Positions 8,753 through 19,424 are shown, numbered from the stretch's first letter. The stretch is 64,000 nt of DNA from Flavivirga rizhaonensis (GCF_004791695.1 NZ_SRSO01000022.1:1-64000), one strand, 5' to 3'. Numbers and translations: made by a program. Notes: a model not told the origin generated them from the sequence alone.

Positions 8753-9602
8753 GAATGCCATAAAATTTATGCTTATTAGCACTTTAGCATTTGCCTGTAT
8801 GAATGCTATAGTTAAGCAATTAGTGCATATTAATGCATATCAAATCGTATTTTTTAGATCAATAGCTTCTTTAGTTTTTACGTTTACTTTTCTATTAAAA
8901 AATAACATTTCAATTTTTGGAAACCAGAAAAAACTTCTGGTTATTAGGGGGTTAGTAGGTGTTACTTCAATGACTTTCTTTTTTATGTCTACCAAGTATT
9001 TACCAATCGGTACAGCGGTTTCGCTACGTTATATAGCTCCTATTTTTGCAGCAATTTTTGCCGTATTCTTACTGCGCGAAAAAGTAAAACCGTGGCAATG
9101 GTTTTTTTTTGCTGTGGCTTTTATGGGGGTATTAATTTTAAAAGGCTTTGATACAGAATTGAATAGCTATGGTCTTTTATTAGCCGTTGTTTCTGCTATT
9201 TTTAGTGGACTGGTATATATAACAATACGTAAAATAGGAAAAGGAGATCACCCAGTGGTGGTGGTTAACTATTTTATGGTAATTTCAACTATAGTTGGAG
9301 GGGTACTTTCTACAAATAACTGGGTAACACCTGTAGGCATAGAGTGGGTGTTACTAATTGGGTTAGGAGCTTTTGGGTATTATGGACAGCTATTTATGAC
9401 AAAAGCTTTTCAAATTGCTGCTACAAATATTGTGGCTCCGTTTAAATATTTGGAGGTTCTTTACACTGTTTTGTTTGGAGTATTTATTTTTACCGAGATT
9501 TATACGTTTTGGAGTTTATTAGGTATTGCATTGATTATTGCAGGGTTAGTCCTTAATATCTTATATAAAGAAAAACTAAAGCGAAAAGAAAATCATGGAT
9601 AG
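8742..9602 (+). CDS. EamA/DMT-family transporter (second of a pair)
   Basis: This is another ten-helix EamA protein, beginning with the first membrane segment LISTLAFACMNAIV. I placed the start at TTG 8742, giving the usual short cytoplasmic tail (EVKNAIKF) and an 11-base overlap with the upstream gene. ATG 8769 is possible but would leave no tail, and the frame is open back to GTG 8697. The duplicated GTAVSLRYIAPIFAAIFAV region is typical of the family. It is only distantly similar to its neighbour, so this is not a recent duplication. Substrate unknown. Confidence 0.8.
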   Translation: MEVKNAIKFMLISTLAFACMNAIVKQLVHINAYQIVFFRSIASLVFTFTFLLKNNISIFGNQKKLLVIRGLVGVTSMTFFFMSTKYLPIGTAVSLRYIAPIFAAIFAVFLLREKVKPWQWFFFAVAFMGVLILKGFDTELNSYGLLLAVVSAIFSGLVYITIRKIGKGDHPVVVVNYFMVISTIVGGVLSTNNWVTPVGIEWVLLIGLGAFGYYGQLFMTKAFQIAATNIVAPFKYLEVLYTVLFGVFIFTEIYTFWSLLGIALIIAGLVLNILYKEKLKRKENHG

Positions 9603-9630
9603 TATAACTTTAAACAATATTATGTTCTGT

Positions 9631-9743
9631 ATTATTTTGAATGAAGAGACATCACATAATCAATAACAAAGAACAATTTTATGGAATTTGAGTAATCATC
9701 ATGAATTTACCCAAATGTGATGTCTCTCTCAGCTCAAAATGAC
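9631..9743. repeat. Palindromic intergenic repeat, possible bidirectional terminator
   Basis: The left arm (9631-9656, containing gaagagacatcaca) pairs with the right arm (9716-9743, containing tgtgatgtctctctc and ending tcaaaatgac). The outer ends match the ttttgag..tcaaaatgac termini of the window's other palindromic repeats. It lies between convergent genes. Confidence 0.55.
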
Positions 9744-9781
9744 TTTAAAATGTAGAAATATACAGGTTAAATAGTATCTAT

Positions 9782-10544
<763 letters not shown>

Positions 10545-10556
10545 GTTTAATTTGTG

Positions 10557-10709
10557 TTACTGATTCATGTTTTTGTTTAGTTCCATGATTGGAATCCATT
10601 GAAAATTAATAGGTTCGTTTGCCTCATTGTCCATTCTTAGATAAACTTTATTGTCTTTAGAATGCACATATAGTGCATTCATACGATTTGATTTTTTCTT
10701 ATATGTCAT
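10557..10709 (-). CDS. 50-residue hypothetical protein, ATGA-coupled
   Basis: The frame starts at ATG 10709 and stops at TAA 10557. The start overlaps the stop of the upstream outer-membrane protein gene in an ATGA arrangement, the classic sign of translational coupling. The product starts MTYKKKSNRMNALYVHSKDN and contains INFQWIPIMELNKN. It has no signal peptide or membrane segment and is probably cytoplasmic. It matches no family I know. It fills the otherwise empty gap between the OMP-like and GIN-domain genes of the sigma operon. Confidence 0.6.
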   Translation of the reverse strand: MTYKKKSNRMNALYVHSKDNKVYLRMDNEANEPINFQWIPIMELNKNMNQ

Positions 10710-11365
10710 CTTATATTTTTTTTGTAGCGATTTCTTCCCATATTAAACACGCCTATTTTGATTCCCATGCCTCCTGAAATACCATTTATACGGGTTAAAT
10801 CATATTCAGGTTCAAATTTCACTTTGCTAGAAAGCCTATATTTTATTCCAGCTTCCAGTTGTATATATCTATTAATATTATAAAGTACATTAATGCCAGG
10901 TTCAACAACGAAAACATGTTCCCAGTCATCATCATCTACAATAACTTCCTCATCATCATCAAAATTATCTTCAAATAATGCTACTGCACCAGCACCAATT
11001 AATAAAGGAAATGATAGGTTAACTTTCGATTTACTAAATAGTATAGGTTCTAAGTGTAAACCACCATAAAACCCACCTAAATCCTTATTGCGAGCATCTA
11101 ACCCAAGTCTATTAAGATCTGAATAAAACCCTGTACCTATAAAACCAATTTCGAATTGCTGATTTGCGACATAAGCAACCTTAAAACTAGACGAATACGT
11201 TTCTGCTTTGTCAATGGTTCCATAATTAAAGCTTAAGCCTAGATAGACACCATGCACAGTGTTTTTACGGTCATTAAACTCAATGTAATCGTCAGATTCC
11301 TGAGCGTTTAAGCTATTCAGAGAACAAAATAATAGTAATAAAAGAAAAGCTTTAAGAAATTTCAT
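10706..11365 (-). CDS. Predicted outer-membrane beta-barrel protein
   Basis: I start the gene at ATG 11365, where a Sec signal peptide begins (MKFLKAFLLLLLFCSL, cleavage after LNA). An upstream ATG at 11422 would put 19 polar residues before it. The mature part has alternating beta-strands (VYLGLSFNYGT, QFEIGFIGTGF, YIQLEAGIKYRLSS) typical of a small outer-membrane barrel, plus an acidic Asp-rich loop near residues 133-148. Function is unknown. It belongs to the sigma / anti-sigma / adhesin operon. Confidence 0.75.
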   Translation of the reverse strand: MKFLKAFLLLLLFCSLNSLNAQESDDYIEFNDRKNTVHGVYLGLSFNYGTIDKAETYSSSFKVAYVANQQFEIGFIGTGFYSDLNRLGLDARNKDLGGFYGGLHLEPILFSKSKVNLSFPLLIGAGAVALFEDNFDDDEEVIVDDDDWEHVFVVEPGINVLYNINRYIQLEAGIKYRLSSKVKFEPEYDLTRINGISGGMGIKIGVFNMGRNRYKKNIR

Positions 11366-11469
11366 AGTTGGTGTATTTGATTGTATATAGTTATAGACAC
11401 TATAATTTATGATTGGTTGCATGTAAAATGATTTTTTTTTGAAGAATGTTTGATTTTTAAGAAAGTGTC

Positions 11470-12558
11470 TTATTCTTTTAAGACGATAATACCTTTTTTA
11501 CCATTGAATGAAAATATACCAGAAGTGTTTTTTCCGTAAGTAGCTTTGATCTTCCGTATCCTTTTACTTTTGTCGATCATATTGTTTTCAATATTATAAA
11601 AAGTTTTAGGTAGCCTCAATAAACCTTGCTCTAATATAGCATTGAACATAAAAGACAAATCGGATATATTGATATTAATATCTGATGATTCCTGATTTAT
11701 AGAAACGTAGGCATCTGGGGTATTTATTTTTGCAATACGCAATTCGGCAACTTTCATATCGAGGGTAATTTTTTCCTTAACAGATTCTATTTGAGCATTA
11801 GAAAAATTTAATTCCCCTTGAATTTTTTCTACCTTTTGAATTATTATTTCATCTTTACTTGAAATGATTTCTAGGTCTTTAACTGTATCAATTTCAATTT
11901 TTGTTCCACTAGTCTTCAGTAGTAATTTATTAGAAGATTCAATGTCGATATCTCCGTTTTTTAAATTAATAGTTCCGTAATCGATAGCTTTACTTCTTAG
12001 TTTACCAAACTTCATCGCTATTCTTGCATTTGGAATCCCTTCATTAATCCACAAGTCTCCATGCTCTATATTTGCTTTTAATCGCCCTGCCCAATTGTCA
12101 ATAATAACATCACCAAATTTATTTGTAATATCAATTTCTGCATGCCTTGGTAAATAAATAGCGACATTTATTTCAACATTACTTTTATCAAATTCAAAAG
12201 GATTTACCTTATTAAAATATCTTGAAAAAAGACTACTGTTTTTATCTGATATTTCCGAGGTTATACTAACAAAGTCATCTACGGCTTTAATATTGGCTAC
12301 AATACGATTTAGAAGGTTTTCTGCATCGTCTCTTTTTTTGTTTGTTACTTGAATATCTATTTTTATAGAAATATCGTGTTCCTCCCAACCATTAATGAGT
12401 ATGTTACCATATTTATTTTCTAGATGTAGCTCGCCAGAATTAGACATCTCGTATATTTCTTCAATAGTTTTTGTTAAAACTTCTTGAGAATACATTGAAA
12501 AACTCAATAAAAATAGAGCAATTACGGTTGTTTTTTTATAAAGTATATGCATCATCAT
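11470..12558 (-). CDS. DUF4097-like exported protein
   Basis: The 362-residue product has a signal peptide (KTTVIALFLLSFSMYSQ) and a long run of short beta repeats such as GELHLENKYGNILINGWEE, EIDITNKFGDVIIDNWAG and IEHGDLWIN, the pattern of DUF4097/putative adhesin proteins. It is likely periplasmic or surface located. Its start overlaps the anti-sigma gene by 23 bases, which indicates tight coupling. In this operon it may sense or respond to envelope stress; that is inference from context. Confidence 0.8.
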   Translation of the reverse strand: MMMHILYKKTTVIALFLLSFSMYSQEVLTKTIEEIYEMSNSGELHLENKYGNILINGWEEHDISIKIDIQVTNKKRDDAENLLNRIVANIKAVDDFVSITSEISDKNSSLFSRYFNKVNPFEFDKSNVEINVAIYLPRHAEIDITNKFGDVIIDNWAGRLKANIEHGDLWINEGIPNARIAMKFGKLRSKAIDYGTINLKNGDIDIESSNKLLLKTSGTKIEIDTVKDLEIISSKDEIIIQKVEKIQGELNFSNAQIESVKEKITLDMKVAELRIAKINTPDAYVSINQESSDININISDLSFMFNAILEQGLLRLPKTFYNIENNMIDKSKRIRKIKATYGKNTSGIFSFNGKKGIIVLKE

Positions 12559-13087
12559 TGTCTAGTTTTTTAGAACTATTAATTTGTTCTAATAAGTTTT
12601 CTATTAATTCAATTCTCTTTTTGTAGTTAATTACTACAGCTTCTAAAACTCTTTCGGTATCTACATTTTTTTGCAACTCTTCTTTAAGAATTTCATACTC
12701 AATATCTAGTTCATCCATAAAGGATAGGAACTCTTTTTTCTCTTCAGGTGATAATTGCGTGTTCTTATTCACAAGTTTTACTTGGTAAGCAATCAAACCT
12801 TTGTAGTGTGAATTAATATCGTTTAGTTCTTGTAGTGCGACATTATTTTGAATGCTGTTGTTAGCACCACTAACTAGTGAGATATTAATTATTGAAAACA
12901 CTCCTAAAGCTATAATTACTGTTGCTGCAACTTTAAAAAGTGGATTGCTCCATAATTTAATAGTCTTTGTTTTTGATTCTGGTTTGTTTAATCCAGATTC
13001 AATGTTTTCCCAAAGTTTACTTTTATCTGCTTTGTGTACATCAAAAAGGGCTTTGTTTTCCTTTATATATTTTTCGAAATTATCCAT
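12536..13087 (-). CDS. Putative anti-sigma factor, single-pass membrane protein
   Basis: The 183-residue product has an N-terminal cytoplasmic region (about 50 residues, LFDVHKADKSKLWENIESGL), a membrane segment VAATVIIALGVFSIINISLV near 53-72, and a helical C-terminal part presumably in the periplasm. There is no zinc-binding HxxxCxxC motif, so it is not a ZAS-type anti-sigma. It directly follows the ECF sigma gene, sharing one base, which is the main reason for the call. Confidence 0.7.
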   Translation of the reverse strand: MDNFEKYIKENKALFDVHKADKSKLWENIESGLNKPESKTKTIKLWSNPLFKVAATVIIALGVFSIINISLVSGANNSIQNNVALQELNDINSHYKGLIAYQVKLVNKNTQLSPEEKKEFLSFMDELDIEYEILKEELQKNVDTERVLEAVVINYKKRIELIENLLEQINSSKKLDNDDAYTL

Positions 13088-13626
13088 TATAATGTCTTTA
13101 CAATTTCAATTAATTTTTTCTTTGCTCTGTGATACTGTGATTTAGAAGTAGAAGGACTTATCTCTAATATTTCTGAAATCTCTACATGATCATAACCTTC
13201 AATTAAATATAGATTTATAATCTGTTGATAACCAGACGGCAATAATCTAATGCCTTTTATTATGTTTTTAATATCTATCTCCGAAGGTATATCTTCTGCA
13301 TCCTCTTTTATATGATACATTTGATCCTCTATAGGGACTACTGGTATTTTCTTCTTTTTTAATTGATTGATGCTTTTATTAATTACAATACGTTTTAACC
13401 AAGACCCAAAAGTACTTTCATATCTAAAAGATGATAAATTATTAAAGGCTTCAATAAAACTATCTTGTACAACATCTTCGGCATCTTCTTTTATATGCAT
13501 CATACGCATACTTATATTATACATAGCATCAACATATAGCTCATACAGCTTGTATTGCGCATTTCTATCACCTAACTTGCTTTTTTCAACAAGTGATTTA
13601 TGAGTGTATAATATATTGGTCTCCAA
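13087..13626 (-). CDS. ECF RNA polymerase sigma factor
   Basis: The 179-residue product has region 2 (DAEDVVQDSFIEAFNNL, then STFGSWLKRIVINKSINQLKKKK) and region 4 (LPSGYQQIINLYLIEGYDHVEISEILEI, then SKSQYHRAKKKL), the two domains of an extracytoplasmic-function sigma. It would direct RNA polymerase to its own operon and possibly a small regulon. It heads a minus-strand operon: sigma, anti-sigma, DUF4097-like, OMP-like, 50-residue protein, GIN-domain lipoprotein. The start follows a 200-base spacer. Confidence 0.92.
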   Translation of the reverse strand: METNILYTHKSLVEKSKLGDRNAQYKLYELYVDAMYNISMRMMHIKEDAEDVVQDSFIEAFNNLSSFRYESTFGSWLKRIVINKSINQLKKKKIPVVPIEDQMYHIKEDAEDIPSEIDIKNIIKGIRLLPSGYQQIINLYLIEGYDHVEISEILEISPSTSKSQYHRAKKKLIEIVKTL

Positions 13627-13845
13627 TTATTCTGCTAGCTCTAGTTCGCCTTAAAAATAGTTCTATTATTTAAGCTATTATTATAGACAATAAAAAAAGT
13701 AAAAGGTTGCATGCTCAATATATTTTTTTGTTTTTAATAGAAAATAGTAATATTATAAACATCGTGCTAACTTGTATTTGCTTGATTATTAGCTTATTTT
13801 TATTTTACAGAATACCCATGCTAGCCTACATTGCTAAATATTATA

Positions 13846-14895
13846 ATGAAGATTCCTAGGCGTATAAATATTTTTAGAAACAAAGTGATGGAGGTGCTTA
13901 CTAAGAGCGTAGGGAATTCTTATTCTATTCTCAAAACTGATTCTAACAGGCAAATTGAAATAAAGAATATACTTATTTCGAGACCTAATCAAAGATTAGG
14001 CAATCAATTACTATTAACACCTTTAGTACAAGAAATAATTAATACATTTCCAGATTGTAAAATTGATTTGTTTGTTAAAGGTGGGGTTGCCGTTCCTGTT
14101 TTTGAAAAATATGAGCAAATCGATAAAATTATTCAACTGCCTAGGAAACCGTTTAGTCATTTAATAGATTATGGATTGTGTTGGTTAAAATTAAAAAGGA
14201 AGCAATACGATTTAGTTATAAACGGTGATAAAAATTCATCATCAGGTAAATTATCTACTCAATTTGTTAAAGGAACCTACAAAATTTTTGGTGATATAGA
14301 TGAAGAAATCCAAACTGTTTACAAAGATTATGATCATATTTCTAAATACCCAATTTATAATTTAAGACATTTATTAGAAAAATTAGGGTTTTCTAAAAAC
14401 AATAAAGAAATCCCTGTTTTAAACATTAAGCTAACAGAAACAGAAATAGATAACGGGAAAATAATATTAGATACTCTTATTCAAAATGATAAAAACACTA
14501 TTTGTATTTATACGCATGCTACCGGACCTAAATGTTATTCTGAAGACTGGTGGAAAATCCTTTATGCACGTTTGCAAAAGGAATATCCTAATTATAATAT
14601 TATAGAAATACTACCTGTTGAAAATATTTCAAAAATATCATTTAAAGCTCCTAATATTTATAGCAAAGATATTCGTGAAATGGGTGCTATAATTAGAAAT
14701 ACGTCAATGTTTATTTCAGCAGATAATGGTATTATGCATTTAGCTAGTGCTACATTAACTCCAACTATTGGTTTTTTTTCAGTAACAAATCAAAGCATAT
14801 ATAAACCTTATGGTAATGGTAGTGTGGCTTTAAATACCAACGAAACTACTATTGATGATTGGTTTGCTGAGATAGATCGAATACTTAATAAATAA
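13846..14895 (+). CDS. GT9-family glycosyltransferase (heptosyltransferase-like)
   Basis: The product resembles lipopolysaccharide heptosyltransferases: ILISRPNQRLGNQLLLTPLVQEI near the N terminus, CKIDLFVKGG, and the C-terminal donor-binding block FISADNGIMHLASATLTPTIGFF. I chose ATG 13846 rather than the in-frame TTG 13831. It probably transfers a sugar to a cell-surface glycan from the cytoplasmic face of the membrane. It is not in a visible glycan cluster, so the acceptor is unknown. Confidence 0.83.
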   Translation: MKIPRRINIFRNKVMEVLTKSVGNSYSILKTDSNRQIEIKNILISRPNQRLGNQLLLTPLVQEIINTFPDCKIDLFVKGGVAVPVFEKYEQIDKIIQLPRKPFSHLIDYGLCWLKLKRKQYDLVINGDKNSSSGKLSTQFVKGTYKIFGDIDEEIQTVYKDYDHISKYPIYNLRHLLEKLGFSKNNKEIPVLNIKLTETEIDNGKIILDTLIQNDKNTICIYTHATGPKCYSEDWWKILYARLQKEYPNYNIIEILPVENISKISFKAPNIYSKDIREMGAIIRNTSMFISADNGIMHLASATLTPTIGFFSVTNQSIYKPYGNGSVALNTNETTIDDWFAEIDRILNK

Positions 14896-15156
14896 ATTTA
14901 GATACAAATTACTGCTCATTAAAATGATCCTCGAAAGCAATGACTCATTTTTCATCAGTTAGTTTAGCATAATTAATAGCGCCAGTGCCTTCAAATATAA
15001 ATATAAAAAAGTAAAGAAAGGTTATAGTAATGGGGATGGTATGGTGTATCTGTATCTGTATATGACAACTTGGAAAGATGTTAATGATTGTATTTATGCA
15101 AAGTGGACTTGAATAAATGATTGATTTAATTAATACTATAAAGAAGTACTAAGTTT

Positions 15157-16080
15157 TTAAAATGTATATTCAAGAATTAGCTTTTGACCAATTTTTATCG
15201 GAGTTGTTTTCCTGATATAATTAGATCGGCATATAGAGGCTATAGATACATTGTTTTTTGATGAAATTCCGGATAATGTATCACCACGTTTAACGATATA
15301 AACTTTTTTACGAGTTTCTAAACTTGCAATAGCTTCCTCTTTAGTATGTAAAACTGTTAATTTTGTTTGCCTTTTAGAACTGTGAAGCCCTGGTTGCACC
15401 CAGTTTTTGGTAACCCAGATATTTTTAGAATGCACCATATTTTGCTCACTAAAATCAAATAAGTATTCTGGGTTTATGGATATCCCTTTATAATTAATAA
15501 CTAAGTGTAAATGACTTCCTCTAGCGTTACCTGAAGCTCCCCCATAACCAAGAAGTTGTCCATGCTTTATTGTGTCATTGGCTTTAACGGCATATTTAGA
15601 TAAATGAGCATAAACAGTTTCTAATCCATTATAATGCCTAACAATTACTGTTCTTCCATGACCTCTAGTATAATTGGCAAGACGTACTATACCATCAAAC
15701 ATAGATACAACACTATCGCCAGTAACAAGATCAATATCTATACCTCTATGTGCTCTTCCTCTTCGCCATCCGTAACGAGATGTTACCACTTTTTTAAAGT
15801 TAATAGGTGGCGTGTATAAACTATCACTAAACTTAATTTCTAAAGGAAAATTAACTTTAACATTTCTATAAGGGTTATAAGTAGTTGTATCCCAGTGTTC
15901 TTTAGTTATGTTTAAGAGATTATTTTTTAAATCACTAGTATTATTGAAATTATCAATCTTAATATTTGCTTTTGCAAAAGGAAAGTCTGAATAATCAACT
16001 AATTCAATAGATGTAGGTTTATGTTGTCCGAAACTAAAAATGGATACTATTAAAAAAAAGAGAGACGTTAGAAATTTCAT
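15157..16080 (-). CDS. M23 endopeptidase with C-terminal LysM domain
   Basis: The 307-residue product has a signal peptide (MKFLTSLFFLIVSIFSFGQ), then an M23 lysostaphin-type domain around residues 100-210 with the zinc ligands HRGIDID and the HLHLVI pair, and a LysM domain at about 257-305 (YIVKRGDTLSGISSKNNVS). It would cleave peptidoglycan cross-bridges in the periplasm, anchored by LysM. If catalytically active it is a hydrolase; the GxxHxGxDxD and HxH motifs are intact. Confidence 0.9.
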   Translation of the reverse strand: MKFLTSLFFLIVSIFSFGQHKPTSIELVDYSDFPFAKANIKIDNFNNTSDLKNNLLNITKEHWDTTTYNPYRNVKVNFPLEIKFSDSLYTPPINFKKVVTSRYGWRRGRAHRGIDIDLVTGDSVVSMFDGIVRLANYTRGHGRTVIVRHYNGLETVYAHLSKYAVKANDTIKHGQLLGYGGASGNARGSHLHLVINYKGISINPEYLFDFSEQNMVHSKNIWVTKNWVQPGLHSSKRQTKLTVLHTKEEAIASLETRKKVYIVKRGDTLSGISSKNNVSIASICRSNYIRKTTPIKIGQKLILEYTF

Positions 16081-16537
16081 ATTATAAATTCGATACTACT
16101 AAACGATAAACGAGTTATCTTTTTAATTTTCGCTGGGCCAATTTAGATAAAAATATCAAAATGCCATGTTAATATACTGTTAGAGTTTTATACCAAATGA
16201 ATTTCAAAATGATTGATAATAAATTTGAATTATATTTTCTTTAGATGAAATAGAAAATATTAGCATAGCCATAGTTACGGTTCTTTTTATATTGAAATGT
16301 AGAGGAAATAGAAACGAATTTAATCGGTTATTTTGAAGTTTATTTGGTATTATATAGTTAATTAGCAATATTTTATTGATGTATGATAAGCAAATTGGGG
16401 TCGTAATAAAATACAAAATAAAAGGTAGGAAAAAGCAGAGGTTACTTGTTATATAATTAAAAAGGAATTATTTTTGAATCAACAAAGGTTACCCCCCTTA
16501 GATTCTATATCAATTCCCAAACTACATTAATTTAATT
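16081..16537. other. Spacer without recognisable genes
   Basis: This 457-base stretch lies between the divergent M23 and PKD genes. A 70-codon frame on the minus strand (16204-16416) has no features of a protein. I see no strong hairpin or repeat; it presumably holds the two promoters. Confidence 0.5.
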
Positions 16538-18379
16538 ATGAAAAACCTACTTTTAAACCAACCAACATTAGTTTTTAATTATGCCAGGAATCATTTTTCA
16601 GGTAGCAAATCCCTTATTTTTTTATTATATTTTCTCATATCGCATGCTGCAATAGCAGACCCCATAGCACAGATGACAGCAACTAGATTATCTGGACCAG
16701 CTCCATTATCAGTACTTTTTGATGCAACTATGACTACCGATACAGACAATGCCATAGATCCTTTTAGACAATTAGGGTATTCTTTTTGTTTTGATGACCC
16801 TGGTAGTGGTACTTGGGCACATAGTGGATTAAGTAAGAATATAGAAACCGGAGGCCCTCTAGCAGCTCATGTATTCGATACTCCAGGTGTTTATGAAGTG
16901 AGAGTTGTTGTAAGAAACCCAAATGGTAGTACATCTGAAGCAACAGAAACCATAACAGTTCTAGATCCAGATGTTCATTATTCAAATACAAATACTGTTG
17001 TGATATCAACAGATTCAAACTTCACTGGAGCCCCAAATGGAGCACAACAAATAGCTAATGCTACCTCATGGCCAGCTTGGGAAAGTAATAAGCGCTACTT
17101 GCTTAAAACAGGTGATGATTTTACAGCTCTTGGTGTTATAAGGATTACGGATCGCAGTAATTTTCATTTAGGAAGTTTTGGTTCTGGTTCTAAACCACAA
17201 GTAACGCAGGTTATAGTTGATATGGATGAAGATAATGCCGCTACGCCACCGGAAAATGGTGTCATACAAGGATTAGATAGTCCTTTTATATTACAAAGAT
17301 TAATGTTCAATAATTTATTAGTATATCAAAATGATGTTATCGGTAATGGTGCTAATATTGTATTTACATCTGCAAATACTTGGTATGCTGTAAACCAAAG
17401 AGGAACGTCTTCTCCTAGTGATTGGAAGCAGCCAGGTTCTATATTCATAGTAGAGAATCACGTAAATATGTTAGGTGATCCAACGGGGTATCTAAACGCT
17501 ATAGCAGGTCTAGCCCATCATGTTGCCGTGCTTGGTAATACATCAGAACAAGCTAAAGAACATACACTTAGAATTTTTGGAACTTATAAATCTGTTATTG
17601 GTCATAACTTACTTTCGGGACCAGCGACAGATAACTTACGTACTGACTTTAAATTAATGTCTAATGGTATAAACGATTGGCCAGCAGATCACGCTATTTT
17701 CAACCCAGGAACGACTACAGAGGTTCTGCCTAACACGAGATATGTAAGAATTCATAATAATATCTTTGGAAGAGCAGGAGCACCACATAGCTGGCATTTA
17801 CAAGTAGCTCCTCAAGATGATGGGAATAGTAATACAGTAGAAGGGTTGAGAGATATCATTATAGAGAACAATGAATTTATCGATGGTAATCAAGATGATG
17901 GATTAGAGCGCGGTATCCAAACTTTAGGAAACAATATTATAGAGCGAGGAAATGAGTTTCCTGCATCTTGGACGCAACCAGTACTTCAAGTAAACTATCC
18001 ATCTAATTATTCTGCTTATTCGGCATTATATACACCTTTTTGGCACGGACCTTATTATCTTGATGATATGCCTCCAGTTGTGATGGTAGACCCTTGTTCG
18101 ACTCTTGGAACAGATTCAGATCCTTTTAATTTAAAATCCGAATTGAAAGCATATCCTAATCCTTTAGGTCTTGGAGATGATTTAACTATAAAGCTTTCAA
18201 CAAAATTGGTTAGCGGTAGCCTTGAGGTGTTTGATATTTTAGGACATATGATTTATACACAAAAAATGACTCAAAATACTACAGACATTTCTGGGACTTT
18301 ATTTAAAGAAGGCATCTATTTAGTTGTTATAAAAACAGATCAAGGTAGAGAAACGAAAAAAATTGTTGTTTTAGATTAA
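16538..18379 (+). CDS. Secreted PKD-domain protein with T9SS C-terminal sorting domain
   Basis: The 613-residue product has an unusually long N-terminal signal region (membrane-like stretch near 28-42), a PKD-like domain at about 45-145 ending in VFDTPGVYEVRVVVRN, a middle part of right-handed beta-helix character (repeated asparagine-rich turns, for example IIIENNEFIDGN), and a C-terminal Por sorting domain (LKAYPNPLGLGDDLTIKL to GIYLVVIKTDQGRETKKIVV). It is therefore predicted to leave the cell by the type IX system and stay on the surface. A polysaccharide-binding or lyase role is possible but not proven. Confidence 0.8.
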   Translation: MKNLLLNQPTLVFNYARNHFSGSKSLIFLLYFLISHAAIADPIAQMTATRLSGPAPLSVLFDATMTTDTDNAIDPFRQLGYSFCFDDPGSGTWAHSGLSKNIETGGPLAAHVFDTPGVYEVRVVVRNPNGSTSEATETITVLDPDVHYSNTNTVVISTDSNFTGAPNGAQQIANATSWPAWESNKRYLLKTGDDFTALGVIRITDRSNFHLGSFGSGSKPQVTQVIVDMDEDNAATPPENGVIQGLDSPFILQRLMFNNLLVYQNDVIGNGANIVFTSANTWYAVNQRGTSSPSDWKQPGSIFIVENHVNMLGDPTGYLNAIAGLAHHVAVLGNTSEQAKEHTLRIFGTYKSVIGHNLLSGPATDNLRTDFKLMSNGINDWPADHAIFNPGTTTEVLPNTRYVRIHNNIFGRAGAPHSWHLQVAPQDDGNSNTVEGLRDIIIENNEFIDGNQDDGLERGIQTLGNNIIERGNEFPASWTQPVLQVNYPSNYSAYSALYTPFWHGPYYLDDMPPVVMVDPCSTLGTDSDPFNLKSELKAYPNPLGLGDDLTIKLSTKLVSGSLEVFDILGHMIYTQKMTQNTTDISGTLFKEGIYLVVIKTDQGRETKKIVVLD

Positions 18380-18426
18380 CAAGAATTTATTAAATATCAT
18401 ATTTATATCGGGGTAACCTTCATTTA

Positions 18427-18462
18427 AAATTGCTTCACCTTATGGGTGGAGCAATTTTTGTT
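18427..18462 (+). terminator. Rho-independent terminator
   Basis: The stem aaattgcttcacc / ggtggagcaattt (one G-T pair) with a five-base loop is followed by a T-rich run. It closes the PKD/T9SS gene. Confidence 0.8.
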
Positions 18463-18678
18463 TTTGTTATATATTGGAGTTCTATATGTTAAATCATGAC
18501 AAATTACATCACCTTTAACTTTCAAAAACATGATCATTATTTGAAAAAAAACGTACATTTTGTCGATGAATTTTACCTTCAAAATCATTTCATCGTGTAA
18601 TTTAAGAGTTCACATGATTTTTATTTTTTTATGGATAGAAAGACTTAATTTTAACTTAAATTATTAATTTTTAGTGTT

Positions 18679-19311
18679 ATGAAAAATCTAATGTCCCTTT
18701 TTTGTCTCGTATGTTTTATATGTTTTTCTTCTACCATTACCGCACAAGAATTTGCGAGTATATCAGAAGAAAAACCTGTTGATTTTAAGAAACGTAGCCC
18801 AATTTACGATTATTCAGAAAAACAATTGAATAATGTAGATACCATTCCTGATTATGCATCTAAAAAGAATAAACTAAAAATTACTGGTACTATTTACGAA
18901 AGTGATGGTATAACACCAGCTAAGAATGTGCTTCTCTTTATACATCAAGCAGATGAGCATGGAAATTTCGAATTAAAAAGACATAATAAGAAACGATATG
19001 TACATCATAGAGGCTGGATAAGAACAGATGCAGATGGACATTATACATTCTACACGTTTGTTCCTGGTAAATATATATATGGTAATGAACTTAAACAGAT
19101 ACTTCCAATAGTTAAAGAACCAGGTAAACCTGAATATAAAATAGCCACTTACCTTTTTGATGATGATCCATTATTAAACGATAAACGTTCGAAAGTAAAA
19201 CGAGCTGATGTTAGTAACAGAATTCTTAAACTGGATAAAAAAGAAGGGTTGTATGTAGCCAAAAGAGATATTGTTTTGGGTAAAGAAGTTATAGACTCTT
19301 ATGCTGAATAA
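18679..19311 (+). CDS. Intradiol-dioxygenase-like secreted protein lacking iron ligands
   Basis: The 210-residue product has a signal peptide (cleavage after TAQ) and the intradiol ring-cleavage dioxygenase fold pattern: LKITGTIYESDGITPAKNV at about 66-84, RGWIRTDADGHYTFYTFVPGKY at 111-132, and YLFDDDPLL near 158-166. The family binds Fe(III) with two Tyr and two His. Only the second Tyr (Y132) is visible here: the first is F97, and the PAHIH motif is replaced by sequence around ELKQILPI (137-144). It is therefore probably not a working dioxygenase; a binding role is possible. Confidence 0.78.
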   Translation: MKNLMSLFCLVCFICFSSTITAQEFASISEEKPVDFKKRSPIYDYSEKQLNNVDTIPDYASKKNKLKITGTIYESDGITPAKNVLLFIHQADEHGNFELKRHNKKRYVHHRGWIRTDADGHYTFYTFVPGKYIYGNELKQILPIVKEPGKPEYKIATYLFDDDPLLNDKRSKVKRADVSNRILKLDKKEGLYVAKRDIVLGKEVIDSYAE

Positions 19312-19390
19312 TGAATTTGTGTTTTATTAAGTTTTTTGTAAAGAAGCTTTAAAAAATAAATATTTATAGAATTTTGAAACTTGATTTCAT

Positions 19391-19424
19391 AAAAGAGCCA
19401 CCCTGATTAGGATGGCTCTTTTCT
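19391..19424 (+). terminator. Rho-independent terminator
   Basis: The stem aaaagagccaccct / aggatggctctttt (one G-T pair) with a four-base loop is followed by T-rich sequence. It lies 80 bases after the dioxygenase-like gene. Confidence 0.8.

Noticed and set aside
16204..16416. 70-codon minus-strand frame
   Set aside because: No start context, odd composition, no family, and it lies in a divergent promoter region.
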